Below, one piece after another: positions 1 through 4,110 of a stretch of DNA of 6,658 nucleotides. This DNA comes from Candidatus Moraniibacteriota bacterium (GTDB lineage: Bacteria > Patescibacteriota > Minisyncoccia > Moranbacterales > UBA9337). Location of the stretch: positions 1 to 6,658 of the forward strand of contig DNVQ01000012.1 in the NCBI GenBank assembly GCA_003507475.1, in the 5' to 3' direction. The notes under the pieces were generated by a model, which saw nothing but the letters and a program-made list of their open reading frames with translations, searched no databases and was not told where the DNA came from. Position 1 is the stretch's first letter. Every line of letters begins with the position of its first letter. Made by a program: the position numbers and the translations under genes.

Positions 1-132
1 TTTCCGATTGGGATCATCGGTAAGAGTCATAAAATCTTTGGGCCTGGTGCCACGAATAATTCTTCCACATAAACCGCTGACCTGGGCCGATTGATTATTT
101 TCAAATAATTGCCGATATCTGCTCAGTTCCAT
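1..132 (-). CDS. Unrecognised protein, N-terminal 44 codons only
   Basis: This is the 5' end of an open frame that leaves the window on the left; 44 codons are visible. The protein begins MELSRYRQLFENNQ and contains a basic stretch, RIIRGTRPKDF, followed by TLTDDPNRK. I do not recognise a family, and no signal peptide or membrane helix is seen. The ATG at 130-132 is well supported: a perfect AAGGAGG (140-146) lies 7 bases upstream, whereas an earlier ATG at 137-139 runs into a stop after 12 codons. Upstream lies a leader of about 250 bases with crossing helices and a terminator hairpin, and then a strong promoter with palindromes matching that of the NrtR-like gene at 1123-1806. The gene is therefore probably tightly regulated and may belong to that regulator's regulon. 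If the regulator follows classic NrtR biology, NAD or ADP-ribose metabolism would be a guess, but nothing in the visible residues shows it. Confidence 0.72.
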   Translation of the reverse strand, partial: MELSRYRQLFENNQSAQVSGLCGRIIRGTRPKDFMTLTDDPNRK

Positions 133-165
133 AACCCATCCTCCTTATGCAATTTTCAAAGAACC

Positions 166-202
166 AAAAAGCCTGTACTCCCCATTGAGTGACAGGCTTT
201 TT
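166..202 (-). terminator. Terminator-like hairpin in the leader of the left-edge gene
   Basis: The stem is AAAAAGCCTGTACTC (166-180) against GAGT-G-ACAGGCTTTTT (187-202), 15 pairs with one bulged base and a 6-base loop. On the minus strand it is followed by five T and then GG, so it can work as an intrinsic terminator. On the plus strand it has seven T, but no plus-strand gene leads into it. It sits between the promoter at 394-422 and the start codon at 132, about 20 bases before the ribosome site, where a conditional terminator (attenuator) would be placed. It could instead end a short independent RNA made from the same promoter. Confidence 0.6.
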
Positions 203-203
203 T

Positions 204-341
204 TCGAGATTCTTATTTTTAAATCTCTTTATAGGATATATTTTTAGTGAGAAACACGACTAACTCACTTTTTATATAGTTCTATAAAGAGAAAGGATCT
301 CGAGAAAAAACCTTCCTCAATATGAGTTGTGTCGTGTTTCT
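204..341 (-). promoter_or_regulatory. Structured 5' leader RNA with crossing helices (pseudoknot or switch)
   Basis: Four sets of complementary segments are visible. Helix A pairs AGAAACACGAC (250-260) with GTCGTGTTTCT (331-341), 11 perfect pairs. Helix B pairs TCTCTTTATAG (224-234) with CTATAAAGAGA (282-292), 11 perfect pairs. Helix C, TCGAGAT (204-210) with ATCTCGA (297-303), extends the enclosure of B. Hairpin D pairs AGTGAG (246-251) with CTCACT (264-269) and carries most of one strand of A in its loop. One strand of A lies inside B/C and the other outside, so A and B/C cross. They either form a pseudoknot or exclude each other in part. The segment lies in the transcript expected from the promoter at 394-422, and helix C ends right next to the terminator hairpin at 166-202. 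I recognise no known riboswitch, T-box, 6S, SRP, RNase P or tmRNA signature. Confidence 0.5.
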
Positions 342-365
342 TTAGTTAAGGTACTTTTCTTAATT

Positions 366-382
366 AGTGTATAATCTACACT
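366..382. promoter_or_regulatory. Palindromic operator O1, probable NrtR-like regulator site
   Basis: A perfect palindrome, AGTGTA-TAATC-TACACT, lies 11 bases downstream of the -10 at 394-399, over the likely transcription start. On the minus strand the site and its right flank match the palindrome in front of the NrtR-like gene (1815-1829) at 18 of 21 positions. A protein bound here would block initiation or escape. That the NrtR-like protein is the binder is inferred from the shared motif and not shown. In RNA the same palindrome could fold as a small hairpin at the 5' end. Confidence 0.55.
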
Positions 383-393
383 TATCTAATTAC

Positions 394-422
394 ATCCTAG
401 CAGATGTTTTAAATCGTGTCAA
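394..422 (-). promoter_or_regulatory. Sigma-70-type promoter of the left-edge gene
   Basis: Read on the minus strand, TTGACA (417-422) and TAGGAT (394-399) are separated by exactly 17 bases, with an extended -10 TGc directly before TAGGAT. The -35 is perfect and the -10 matches 4 of 6. The predicted start is near 387, giving a leader of about 250 bases before the ATG at 132. Palindromic operator candidates lie both over the -35 (416-430) and just downstream (366-382). Confidence 0.6.
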
Positions 423-430
423 GAGTACAC
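416..430. promoter_or_regulatory. Second operator candidate O2 overlapping the -35
   Basis: GTGTC-AAGAG-TACAC matches the GTGTA-N5-TACAC motif with one mismatch. The right arm continues into TAAT, as in the minus-strand reading of O1. It covers the -35 TTGACA (417-422), and its centre is about 49 bp from the centre of O1, so paired occupancy is possible. The left arm shares bases with the -35 box, so part of the match could be chance. Confidence 0.4.
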
Positions 431-658
431 TAATAAAATATTAAACAATCCCTCAAATAATAGGTTTGGCTAAAATTTTCATAATTATTTAAAATAAAAT
501 ATTTAGCATTTTTAAATACACATCAAATACAGTCACCACGCTTTACGACTAAAATAAAATAAATCAACCCCGCCTGCCTTGCCATTATCAACTAATATTT
601 TATTAAATCGAATTAACGCAATAGTGATTTGTTTCTCATAATTTACCCATTAGGCATT

Positions 659-747
659 GGCGGGCAGGTCGAGAGGGAGCGTTAAGAAACTGACACCCTG
701 GCGATGTCATCCCTGCCCGCAAAGCTTTGCTTGCATTGCAGGCGGGC
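659..747. repeat. GC-rich inverted repeat, copy 1
   Basis: GCGGGCAGG (660-668) is the exact complement of CCTGCCCGC (712-720), making an inverted repeat around a 43-base loop. That right arm also begins a compact unit, CCTGCCCGC (712-720), 17 bases, then GCAGGCGGGC (738-747), whose GCCCGC and GCGGGC ends can pair. The unit recurs inverted at 882-915. A smaller hairpin, TGACA with TGTCA, lies at about 690-708. Confidence 0.55.
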
Positions 748-881
748 CAGAAAGTAACATTTCTTAGCGAAGTGATGAGCTATAGAAATTTACTTATGTG
801 GGATCTCAAAAGATATATAAAAATATTTTAGTAGTACGTGTGGCAGCTGTGCTCCGAGGCCTTATGCTTTTCAGAGTTTTT

Positions 882-915
882 GCCCGCCTGCAACGCTCTC
901 TACAATGCGGGCAGG
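882..915. repeat. GC-rich inverted repeat, copy 2 (opposite orientation)
   Basis: GCCCGCCTGC (882-891), 15 bases, then GCGGGCAGG (907-915). Its reverse complement has the same outer blocks in the same order as the unit at 712-747, while the middle differs. Conserved arms with a variable middle suggest a REP-like element kept for its fold or as a protein site. Confidence 0.55.
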
Positions 916-987
916 TAACTTTTTGCTCGCCTCGCTGAAACTTGTCGAAGCGGACTCGCCTCGGCGAAGCGGGCTGTCAAAAAGTTA
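916..987. repeat. Inverted repeat enclosing a two-copy GC-rich unit
   Basis: TAACTTTTTG (916-925) and CAAAAAGTTA (978-987) are exact complements around a 52-base interior. The interior holds CTCGCCTCG twice (926-934 and 955-963) and CGAAGCGG twice (946-953 and 965-972), a degenerate tandem duplication, plus small hairpins such as CGCT/AGCG (933-952) and CGCC/GGCG. It begins one base after the repeat at 882-915, so the two may form one composite element. Confidence 0.5.
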
Positions 988-1082
988 GTGAGAAATTATT
1001 AATGACGAAATCTTACGACATAAACTTGCCTACAAGTAGACATGCGCGCATCGCATCAGAATATGGTGACTTTTCTAATTAA

Positions 1083-1112
1083 AAAAACAAGCAATTTTCA
1101 TTGCTTGTTTTT
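1083..1112 (-). terminator. Intrinsic terminator of the NrtR-like gene
   Basis: A perfect 12-bp stem, AAAAACAAGCAA (1083-1094) with TTGCTTGTTTTT (1101-1112), has a 6-base loop. On the minus strand the stem runs out through seven T (complement of 1081-1087). It begins 11 bases after the stop codon of the gene at 1123-1806 and insulates it from the repeat region. Confidence 0.85.
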
Positions 1113-1122
1113 AAGTATTTAA

Positions 1123-1806
1123 TTAAGCAGTAAACATCAATTCTCTCTTCTTAAAACGGTATAGTTTAGCCGGACGATTTTTCTGACCCTTGCGCTCTTT
1201 ATTTGTTTCTATCAACAATTCCAATGAGAATATTTTTTTTCTAAAATTTCTTTTATCAATTTTGTTTCCGGCAATCGCTTCGTAAACCATTTGCATTTCA
1301 GTCAAGGTAAACTCTTTGGGCAGTAAGGCATACACAATATTGGAATACTCAATCTTGGCGCGCAATCGCTCTACTCCATAATTAATCATCTTCTTATGAT
1401 CAAAAGCAAGCGCCGGTAATTGATCTATCTCTCTCCATTCTATCGCTTTATAATAATCAATTGTCTTGGGCTTAAGCTTATCACTGTCTACTAAGGCAAA
1501 ATAAGCCACAGATACCATGCGTCCGCGCACATCTCGATTTAAGTCACTAAAGGTATACAGCTGCTCCATATGCAATCCCTCAATGCCTGCCTTCTTATTT
1601 AAAATATTTTTTGCAGCTTGATCCAATGTTTCATCAACTTGCACTATTCCTCCAGGAAGTGCCCATTTATTTTCATAAGGTCCGCCCCCGATCTGAATCA
1701 ATAACACGCACAACTTCCCCTCCCGAATGGCAAAAATTAAAGTATCCACCGCTACCGCTGGACCAATAATTAATTTGGACTTACTTTTAGTGTTTTGGAT
1801 TTTCAT
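1123..1806 (-). CDS. NrtR-like transcriptional regulator: degenerate Nudix domain plus winged helix
   Basis: This 227-residue protein has a Nudix fold at about 13-145 and a C-terminal winged helix at about 160-222, the layout of NrtR-type regulators, in which the Nudix part senses a nucleotide such as ADP-ribose and the winged helix binds DNA. Supporting motifs are KWALPGG (47-53) at the start of the Nudix box and the C-terminal KIDKRNFRKKI and RPAKLYRF, typical of the NrtR winged helix. The Nudix box keeps G53, E59 and G74, but the catalytic R-E and E-E positions read N67-I68 and K71-K72, so hydrolysis is unlikely and a pure sensor role is favoured. The ATG at 1804-1806 has no clear Shine-Dalgarno site; the predicted leader is only about 18 bases. 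A palindrome next to the -10 suggests autoregulation. The gene stands alone, with its own promoter and terminator. The family call is firm; the ligand and targets are inferred. Confidence 0.87.
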   Translation of the reverse strand: MKIQNTKSKSKLIIGPAVAVDTLIFAIREGKLCVLLIQIGGGPYENKWALPGGIVQVDETLDQAAKNILNKKAGIEGLHMEQLYTFSDLNRDVRGRMVSVAYFALVDSDKLKPKTIDYYKAIEWREIDQLPALAFDHKKMINYGVERLRAKIEYSNIVYALLPKEFTLTEMQMVYEAIAGNKIDKRNFRKKIFSLELLIETNKERKGQKNRPAKLYRFKKRELMFTA

Positions 1807-1814
1807 AATAATTT

Positions 1815-1829
1815 GTGTACAATATACAC
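1815..1829. promoter_or_regulatory. Palindromic operator at the NrtR-like promoter
   Basis: GTGTA-CAATA-TACAC lies one base downstream of the -10 (1831-1836), over the likely transcription start. It is the same motif as O1 (366-382) and, with one mismatch, O2 (416-430). A position between promoter and start codon fits autorepression by the downstream gene product. Confidence 0.58.
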
Positions 1830-1830
1830 T

Positions 1831-1859
1831 ATTATAACATACCTGAATATTTATGTAAA
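1831..1859 (-). promoter_or_regulatory. Promoter of the NrtR-like regulator
   Basis: On the minus strand, TTTACA (1854-1859), a 17-base spacer and a perfect TATAAT (1831-1836) with extended TGt. The predicted start is near 1824, leaving a short leader before the ATG at 1806. Further upstream, to about 2015, the DNA is AT-rich with a loose CATGTT/AACATG inverted repeat (1871-1906) and a low-complexity run of ACTTTA-like words (about 1980-2015); I see no gene there. Confidence 0.68.
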
Positions 1860-2018
1860 TATCTTAAACTCATGTTAACACGCAAGCATTTTAGCATTAA
1901 AACATGAAAACAAAATAACAATTTAGCAATATAACACAATTTTATTTATTCCTAAATTCTCATATTTCTAAATTCATACCTTATAAACCTTAAGAACTTT
2001 AAAAACTTTATAACTTTT

Positions 2019-2069
2019 TTCCAAATAAAAAACAATGCACATTTACGTGCATTGTTTTCTTATTTGGAA
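2019..2069 (-). terminator. Intrinsic terminator of the small membrane protein operon
   Basis: The inner stem AAAACAATGCAC (2029-2040) pairs with GTGCATTGTTTT (2047-2058) around a 6-base loop. After one bulged C the stem continues with CCAAATAA (2021-2028) against TTATTTGG (2060-2067). On the minus strand, T-rich sequence follows. It lies just past the stop codon of the gene at 2073-2324. Confidence 0.8.
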
Positions 2070-2072
2070 ATT

Positions 2073-2324
2073 TTATTTCTTCTTTTTTCCGCTTCCCATA
2101 AATAATCCTGCTACTGTTCCTAGAGCTGCGCCGATTCCAGCTGCGATAAGAGCTGCTTTTTCTGGATTCTTTTTGACATAAGCTTCTACTTTTTTAGAAG
2201 TTACCTCCATCTGCTTTTGAATCTTTTTTAATTCTTTCATTGTTGCACCTTCCATCTCTGCTCCTTTTTTCTTAGCTTTTTCAATGTTTGCGTCTACAAC
2301 TTTTTTAATTTCTTTTGTATCCAT
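2073..2324 (-). CDS. Small YqjD/ElaB (DUF883)-like protein with a C-terminal glycine zipper
   Basis: An 83-residue protein with two parts. Residues 1-50 are highly charged, rich in K and E, and probably helical or coiled-coil. After KKNPEKAA comes one hydrophobic segment (about 56-77) with glycines at 65, 69, 73 and 77, a regular GxxxGxxxGxxxG zipper, ending in a KKKK tail. A charged helix, an NP turn and a C-terminal glycine-rich membrane helix resemble the tail-anchored YqjD/ElaB/YgaM proteins of Enterobacteria, some of which bind ribosomes. The similarity is in layout and may not mean homology. The gene follows the holin-like gene by 61 bases with no terminator seen between, so they are probably one operon. 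The ATG at 2322-2324 has GGGGCAAG upstream instead of a standard ribosome site, and a hairpin just before it. Confidence 0.72.
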   Translation of the reverse strand: MDTKEIKKVVDANIEKAKKKGAEMEGATMKELKKIQKQMEVTSKKVEAYVKKNPEKAALIAAGIGAALGTVAGLFMGSGKKKK

Positions 2325-2339
2325 TTTTTTACTTGCCCC

Positions 2340-2369
2340 GTTAAGTTGCGGTAATCCGCATTATTTAAC
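2340..2369 (-). promoter_or_regulatory. Leader hairpin before the glycine-zipper gene
   Basis: The core stem TGCGG (2347-2351) with CCGCA (2356-2360) has a TAAT loop, and outer arms GTTAA (2340-2344) and TTAAC (2365-2369) close over a small internal loop. It ends about 15 bases before the start codon and has no T-run, so it is not a standard terminator. Its 3' arm on the minus strand merges into TTAACGGGGCAAG, a near match to TTAATGGGTCAAG at the same place before the upstream gene. Confidence 0.45.
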
Positions 2370-2385
2370 TGGAGTTATTAATTAA

Positions 2386-2682
2386 TTATTTTTTGCTTAA
2401 TACATAACCTGTACCCAATATTAAGATACCCACTACTCCGTATCCTATCCAGCTTGCCTCTTCGCTAAAAAATGTGTTGATATATAAAGAAAGACAAACC
2501 AAAACAAAAATTAATCCAATCAACAAGAGAAGTGCGCCTAAAGTTCTGCGTTTAATATCCTTAAACCAATTTTGAACTTTAGCGGAAATATTTCCACCCA
2601 CCTTAGCCATGATACCAGCTAAGAATGTTTGGGATATTTCTTTCCAAGCACTACCGCTGGATTCTTCTTTGTTTGTTTTCAT
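2386..2682 (-). CDS. Small holin-like membrane protein with two transmembrane helices
   Basis: A 98-residue protein with a polar, probably amphipathic N-terminal part (1-46, with a KDIKRR basic patch before the membrane) and two hydrophobic helices at about 48-69 and 77-95 joined by a short loop (FFSEEAS), ending in SKK. By the positive-inside rule both ends probably face the cytoplasm. Size and topology resemble small proteins annotated as the phage holin superfamily III or Actinobacterial Holin-X type, which in small-genome bacteria often sit in chromosomes without any phage genes. No lysis function should be assumed. It is the first gene of a probable two-gene operon with the glycine-zipper protein and has its own promoter. 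The ATG at 2680-2682 has GGGTCAAG upstream, only a weak ribosome site, and the end of a long leader hairpin lies 8 bases away. Confidence 0.72.
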   Translation of the reverse strand: MKTNKEESSGSAWKEISQTFLAGIMAKVGGNISAKVQNWFKDIKRRTLGALLLLIGLIFVLVCLSLYINTFFSEEASWIGYGVVGILILGTGYVLSKK

Positions 2683-2690
2683 AATTCTTG

Positions 2691-2729
2691 ACCCATTAAA
2701 TTATGATACTTCATAATATTTAATCGGGT
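2691..2729 (-). promoter_or_regulatory. Long leader hairpin before the holin-like gene
   Basis: Read on the minus strand, ACCC-g-ATTAAA-ta-TTATGA pairs with TCATAA-TTTAAT-GGGT around an AGTA loop: 16 pairs with bulges only on the 5' side. The 3' arm ends 8 bases before the ATG and includes the GGG of the only ribosome-site-like sequence, so folding could limit translation. The same inverted repeat could also be a protein site in DNA, since it starts about 24 bases downstream of the -10. Confidence 0.5.
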
Positions 2730-2752
2730 TGGATTATAATTTACTTTTCTAT

Positions 2753-2781
2753 ATTATAACATTTATCTGCTTTACTTTCAA
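2753..2781 (-). promoter_or_regulatory. Promoter of the small membrane protein operon
   Basis: On the minus strand, TTGAAA (2776-2781), a 17-base spacer and a perfect TATAAT (2753-2758) with extended TGt, almost identical in style to the NrtR-like promoter. The predicted start is near 2746, leaving a leader of about 64 bases that contains the hairpin at 2691-2729. I see no terminator between the alcohol dehydrogenase stop (2821) and this promoter, so some read-through is possible. Confidence 0.65.
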
Positions 2782-2820
2782 ATAAATAATATCAAATATT
2801 TTTTACAAATTTCATCGTTC

Positions 2821-3981
2821 TTAATTTAAAGCACTTTTATAAACTCCAACTATATTTTCCAAGGTGGCAGTTTTTGGATTAGTAAAAGAGCAGGCATCTT
2901 TCATGGCATTAGTTGCCATTGTTTCCAAGTCTTCTTCTTTTACTCCCAACTCAGCTAAATTGGCGGGAATATTGATAGCTTGAGATAATTTCTTAATTGC
3001 CCCTATTCCTTTCTTCGCCCCTTCTTCAGCTGACAATCCCTCAATATCTTCACCTAGAGCTTTGGCAATATCAGCAAATCTTTCCGGCTTAGCATCTAAA
3101 TTAAAATCACAAACATGTGGCAGCAATATCGCGTTACATACTCCATGCGGTAAATCATAAAATCCACCTAACTGATGAGCCATCGCATGCACATAGCCTA
3201 AAGAAGCGTTATTAAAAGCCATCCCAGCCAAAAGTTCCGCATAAGTCATTTGATTTCTCGCCTCCATGTCATTCCCATCTTCTACCGCTTTCTGTAACCA
3301 CTCACTTACCAATTCAATCGCCTTAATGGCTGCACAATCTGTAACTGGTGTAGCAATTGTTGAAACATAAGCTTCTACGGCATGAGTCAAAGCATCCATT
3401 CCGGTAGCCGCTGTCAAACTCGCTGGCATCGCCACCATCAATTCTGGATCATTAATAGAAGCAGTTGGAGTCGTGCGCCAATCCACTATAGCCATTTTTA
3501 CTTTACGCGCAGTATCGGTAATGATACAAAATCTAGTTATTTCGCTAGCTGTTCCGGCGGTAGTATTGATGGCAATTAATGGCGTTACTGATTTAGTAGA
3601 TTTATCTATTCCTTCGTAATCATTAATTTTTCCACCATTATCTACCACTAGCTTAATACCCTTGGCGCAATCATGCGGGCTTCCTCCACCTAAAGAAATA
3701 ATTAAATCACATTCATTTTCCTGATAAGCTTTTACACCTTCGTGCACGTTAACATCAGTTGGGTTAGCGCAAGTATTATCCCAAATAACTGCCTCAAAAC
3801 CCGCTTCTTCTATGTATTTTTTAATTGTTTGGGGAATTCCCGTTTCGTTTAATCCCTTATCTGTTACGATAAAAGATTTTTTTCTTCCTGTTAATGCGAT
3901 TTGCTCGCCGATTTTTTTTGCGCTACCAAATCCCATCAAATTAATGTTAGGCATGAAGTAGCCGTTGACTTGTTCCTCCAT
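2821..3981 (-). CDS. Iron-containing (group III) alcohol dehydrogenase
   Basis: This 386-residue protein has the full length and motifs of the Fe-ADH family (FucO, DhaT, Bacillus methanol dehydrogenase), soluble NAD(P)-dependent enzymes that interconvert alcohols and aldehydes. The N-terminal Rossmann-like domain carries GGGSPHDCAK (98-107) for the nucleotide and TTAGTASE (140-147). The C-terminal helical domain carries the metal ligands D196, H200, H265 and H279, within GMDALTHAVEAY (194-205) and the HAMAHQLGGFYDLPHG segment (265-280), so catalytic function looks intact. D41 is present in the VTDKG loop (39-43). The substrate cannot be read from sequence; in a small fermenting cell it probably recycles NADH by reducing an aldehyde. 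The ATG at 3979-3981 has only a weak A-rich upstream region. The gene is alone, with its own strong promoter, an attenuator-like hairpin and a palindrome in the leader. Confidence 0.93.
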   Translation of the reverse strand: MEEQVNGYFMPNINLMGFGSAKKIGEQIALTGRKKSFIVTDKGLNETGIPQTIKKYIEEAGFEAVIWDNTCANPTDVNVHEGVKAYQENECDLIISLGGGSPHDCAKGIKLVVDNGGKINDYEGIDKSTKSVTPLIAINTTAGTASEITRFCIITDTARKVKMAIVDWRTTPTASINDPELMVAMPASLTAATGMDALTHAVEAYVSTIATPVTDCAAIKAIELVSEWLQKAVEDGNDMEARNQMTYAELLAGMAFNNASLGYVHAMAHQLGGFYDLPHGVCNAILLPHVCDFNLDAKPERFADIAKALGEDIEGLSAEEGAKKGIGAIKKLSQAINIPANLAELGVKEEDLETMATNAMKDACSFTNPKTATLENIVGVYKSALN

Positions 3982-3993
3982 AATTTTCTTTTT

Positions 3994-4009
3994 TCCGCCA
4001 GCTGGCGGA
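3994..4009 (-). repeat. 16-bp perfect palindrome before the alcohol dehydrogenase start
   Basis: TCCGCCAGCTGGCGGA is a perfect palindrome 12 bases upstream of the ATG, in otherwise AT-only surroundings. In the leader RNA it would fold as a short GC-rich hairpin next to the start; in DNA it could be a protein site or a small mobile repeat word. It is followed on the minus strand by an A-rich run, so it is not a terminator in the gene's direction. Confidence 0.5.
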
Positions 4010-4025
4010 TTACTAATTAAAAAAT

Positions 4026-4061
4026 AAAAAACGGGACCATTAAATGGTTCACCCGTTTTTT
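4026..4061 (-). terminator. Terminator hairpin at the very 5' end of the alcohol dehydrogenase leader
   Basis: AAAAAACGGG (4026-4035) pairs with CCCGTTTTTT (4052-4061), and an inner ACCATT (4036-4041) pairs with AATGGT (4043-4048). On the minus strand it ends in TTTTTTATTTT, a good intrinsic terminator. It would stop transcripts from the FKBP gene, but it lies only about 5 bases downstream of the predicted start of the promoter at 4073-4101 and 45 bases before the dehydrogenase ATG. Every dehydrogenase transcript from that promoter must therefore pass it, so it may act as an attenuator. Confidence 0.75.
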
Positions 4062-4072
4062 ACAACTATTTA

Positions 4073-4101
4073 AGTATAGCACTTTTTTTGACTACTGTCA
4101 A
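4073..4101 (-). promoter_or_regulatory. Near-consensus promoter of the alcohol dehydrogenase with overlapping palindrome
   Basis: On the minus strand, a perfect TTGACA (4096-4101), a 17-base spacer and TATACT (4073-4078) with extended TGc: the strongest promoter in the window. An inverted repeat with arms CACTTTTTTTGAC (4080-4092) and GTCAAAAAGTG (4097-4107) covers the spacer and -35, so a regulator could bind here. The repeat could also be a by-product of the A/T tract. Confidence 0.72.
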
Positions 4102-4110
4102 AAAGTGAAA

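Larger units (their letters stand above)
431..1080. other. Gene-free stretch with AT-rich and GC-rich repeat segments
   Basis: I see no credible gene on either strand; open frames are short and lack ribosome sites. The left part (431-560) is AT-rich. From about 565 to 985 the composition switches to GC-rich blocks built from CCCGCC, GCGGGC and CAGGCGGG words, listed separately. Between them are a perfect 12-bp palindrome, GCAAAGCTTTGC (719-730), a stem-loop with arms TTTCT-TAGC and GCTA-T-AGAAA (about 760-788), and a 10-bp palindrome, ATGCGCGCAT (1042-1051). The stretch resembles intergenic repeat islands more than a decayed gene, but an unrecognised RNA cannot be excluded. Confidence 0.5.

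Noticed and set aside
156..185. A 9-codon ATG frame starting in the loop of the leader terminator hairpin, as a possible leader peptide
   Set aside because: There is no ribosome site before it, no telling run of one amino acid, and the start is buried in the hairpin.
284..323. A 12-codon TTG frame on the minus strand inside the structured leader, as a possible attenuation peptide
   Set aside because: It has a weak start codon, no Shine-Dalgarno site and no repeated regulatory codons.
204..341. Known structured RNAs: T-box, 6S, SRP, RNase P, tmRNA or a common riboswitch
   Set aside because: I looked for the T-box GGTGG core, the SRP GGAAG loop context, the RNase P core and tmRNA ends and did not find them in a fitting arrangement; no class could be assigned.
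659..987. A CRISPR array or insertion sequence
   Set aside because: Repeat units are inverted with unequal spacing, there are no regular spacers, and no transposase or cas gene is present.
2386..2682. Prophage remnant based on the holin-like gene
   Set aside because: No lysin, structural, integrase or other phage gene is nearby, and such two-helix proteins are common in bacterial chromosomes.
3382..3579. A 65-codon open frame on the plus strand inside the alcohol dehydrogenase
   Set aside because: It lies wholly opposite a conserved enzyme with intact metal ligands, has no ribosome site and encodes no recognisable motif; it is a shadow of the real gene.
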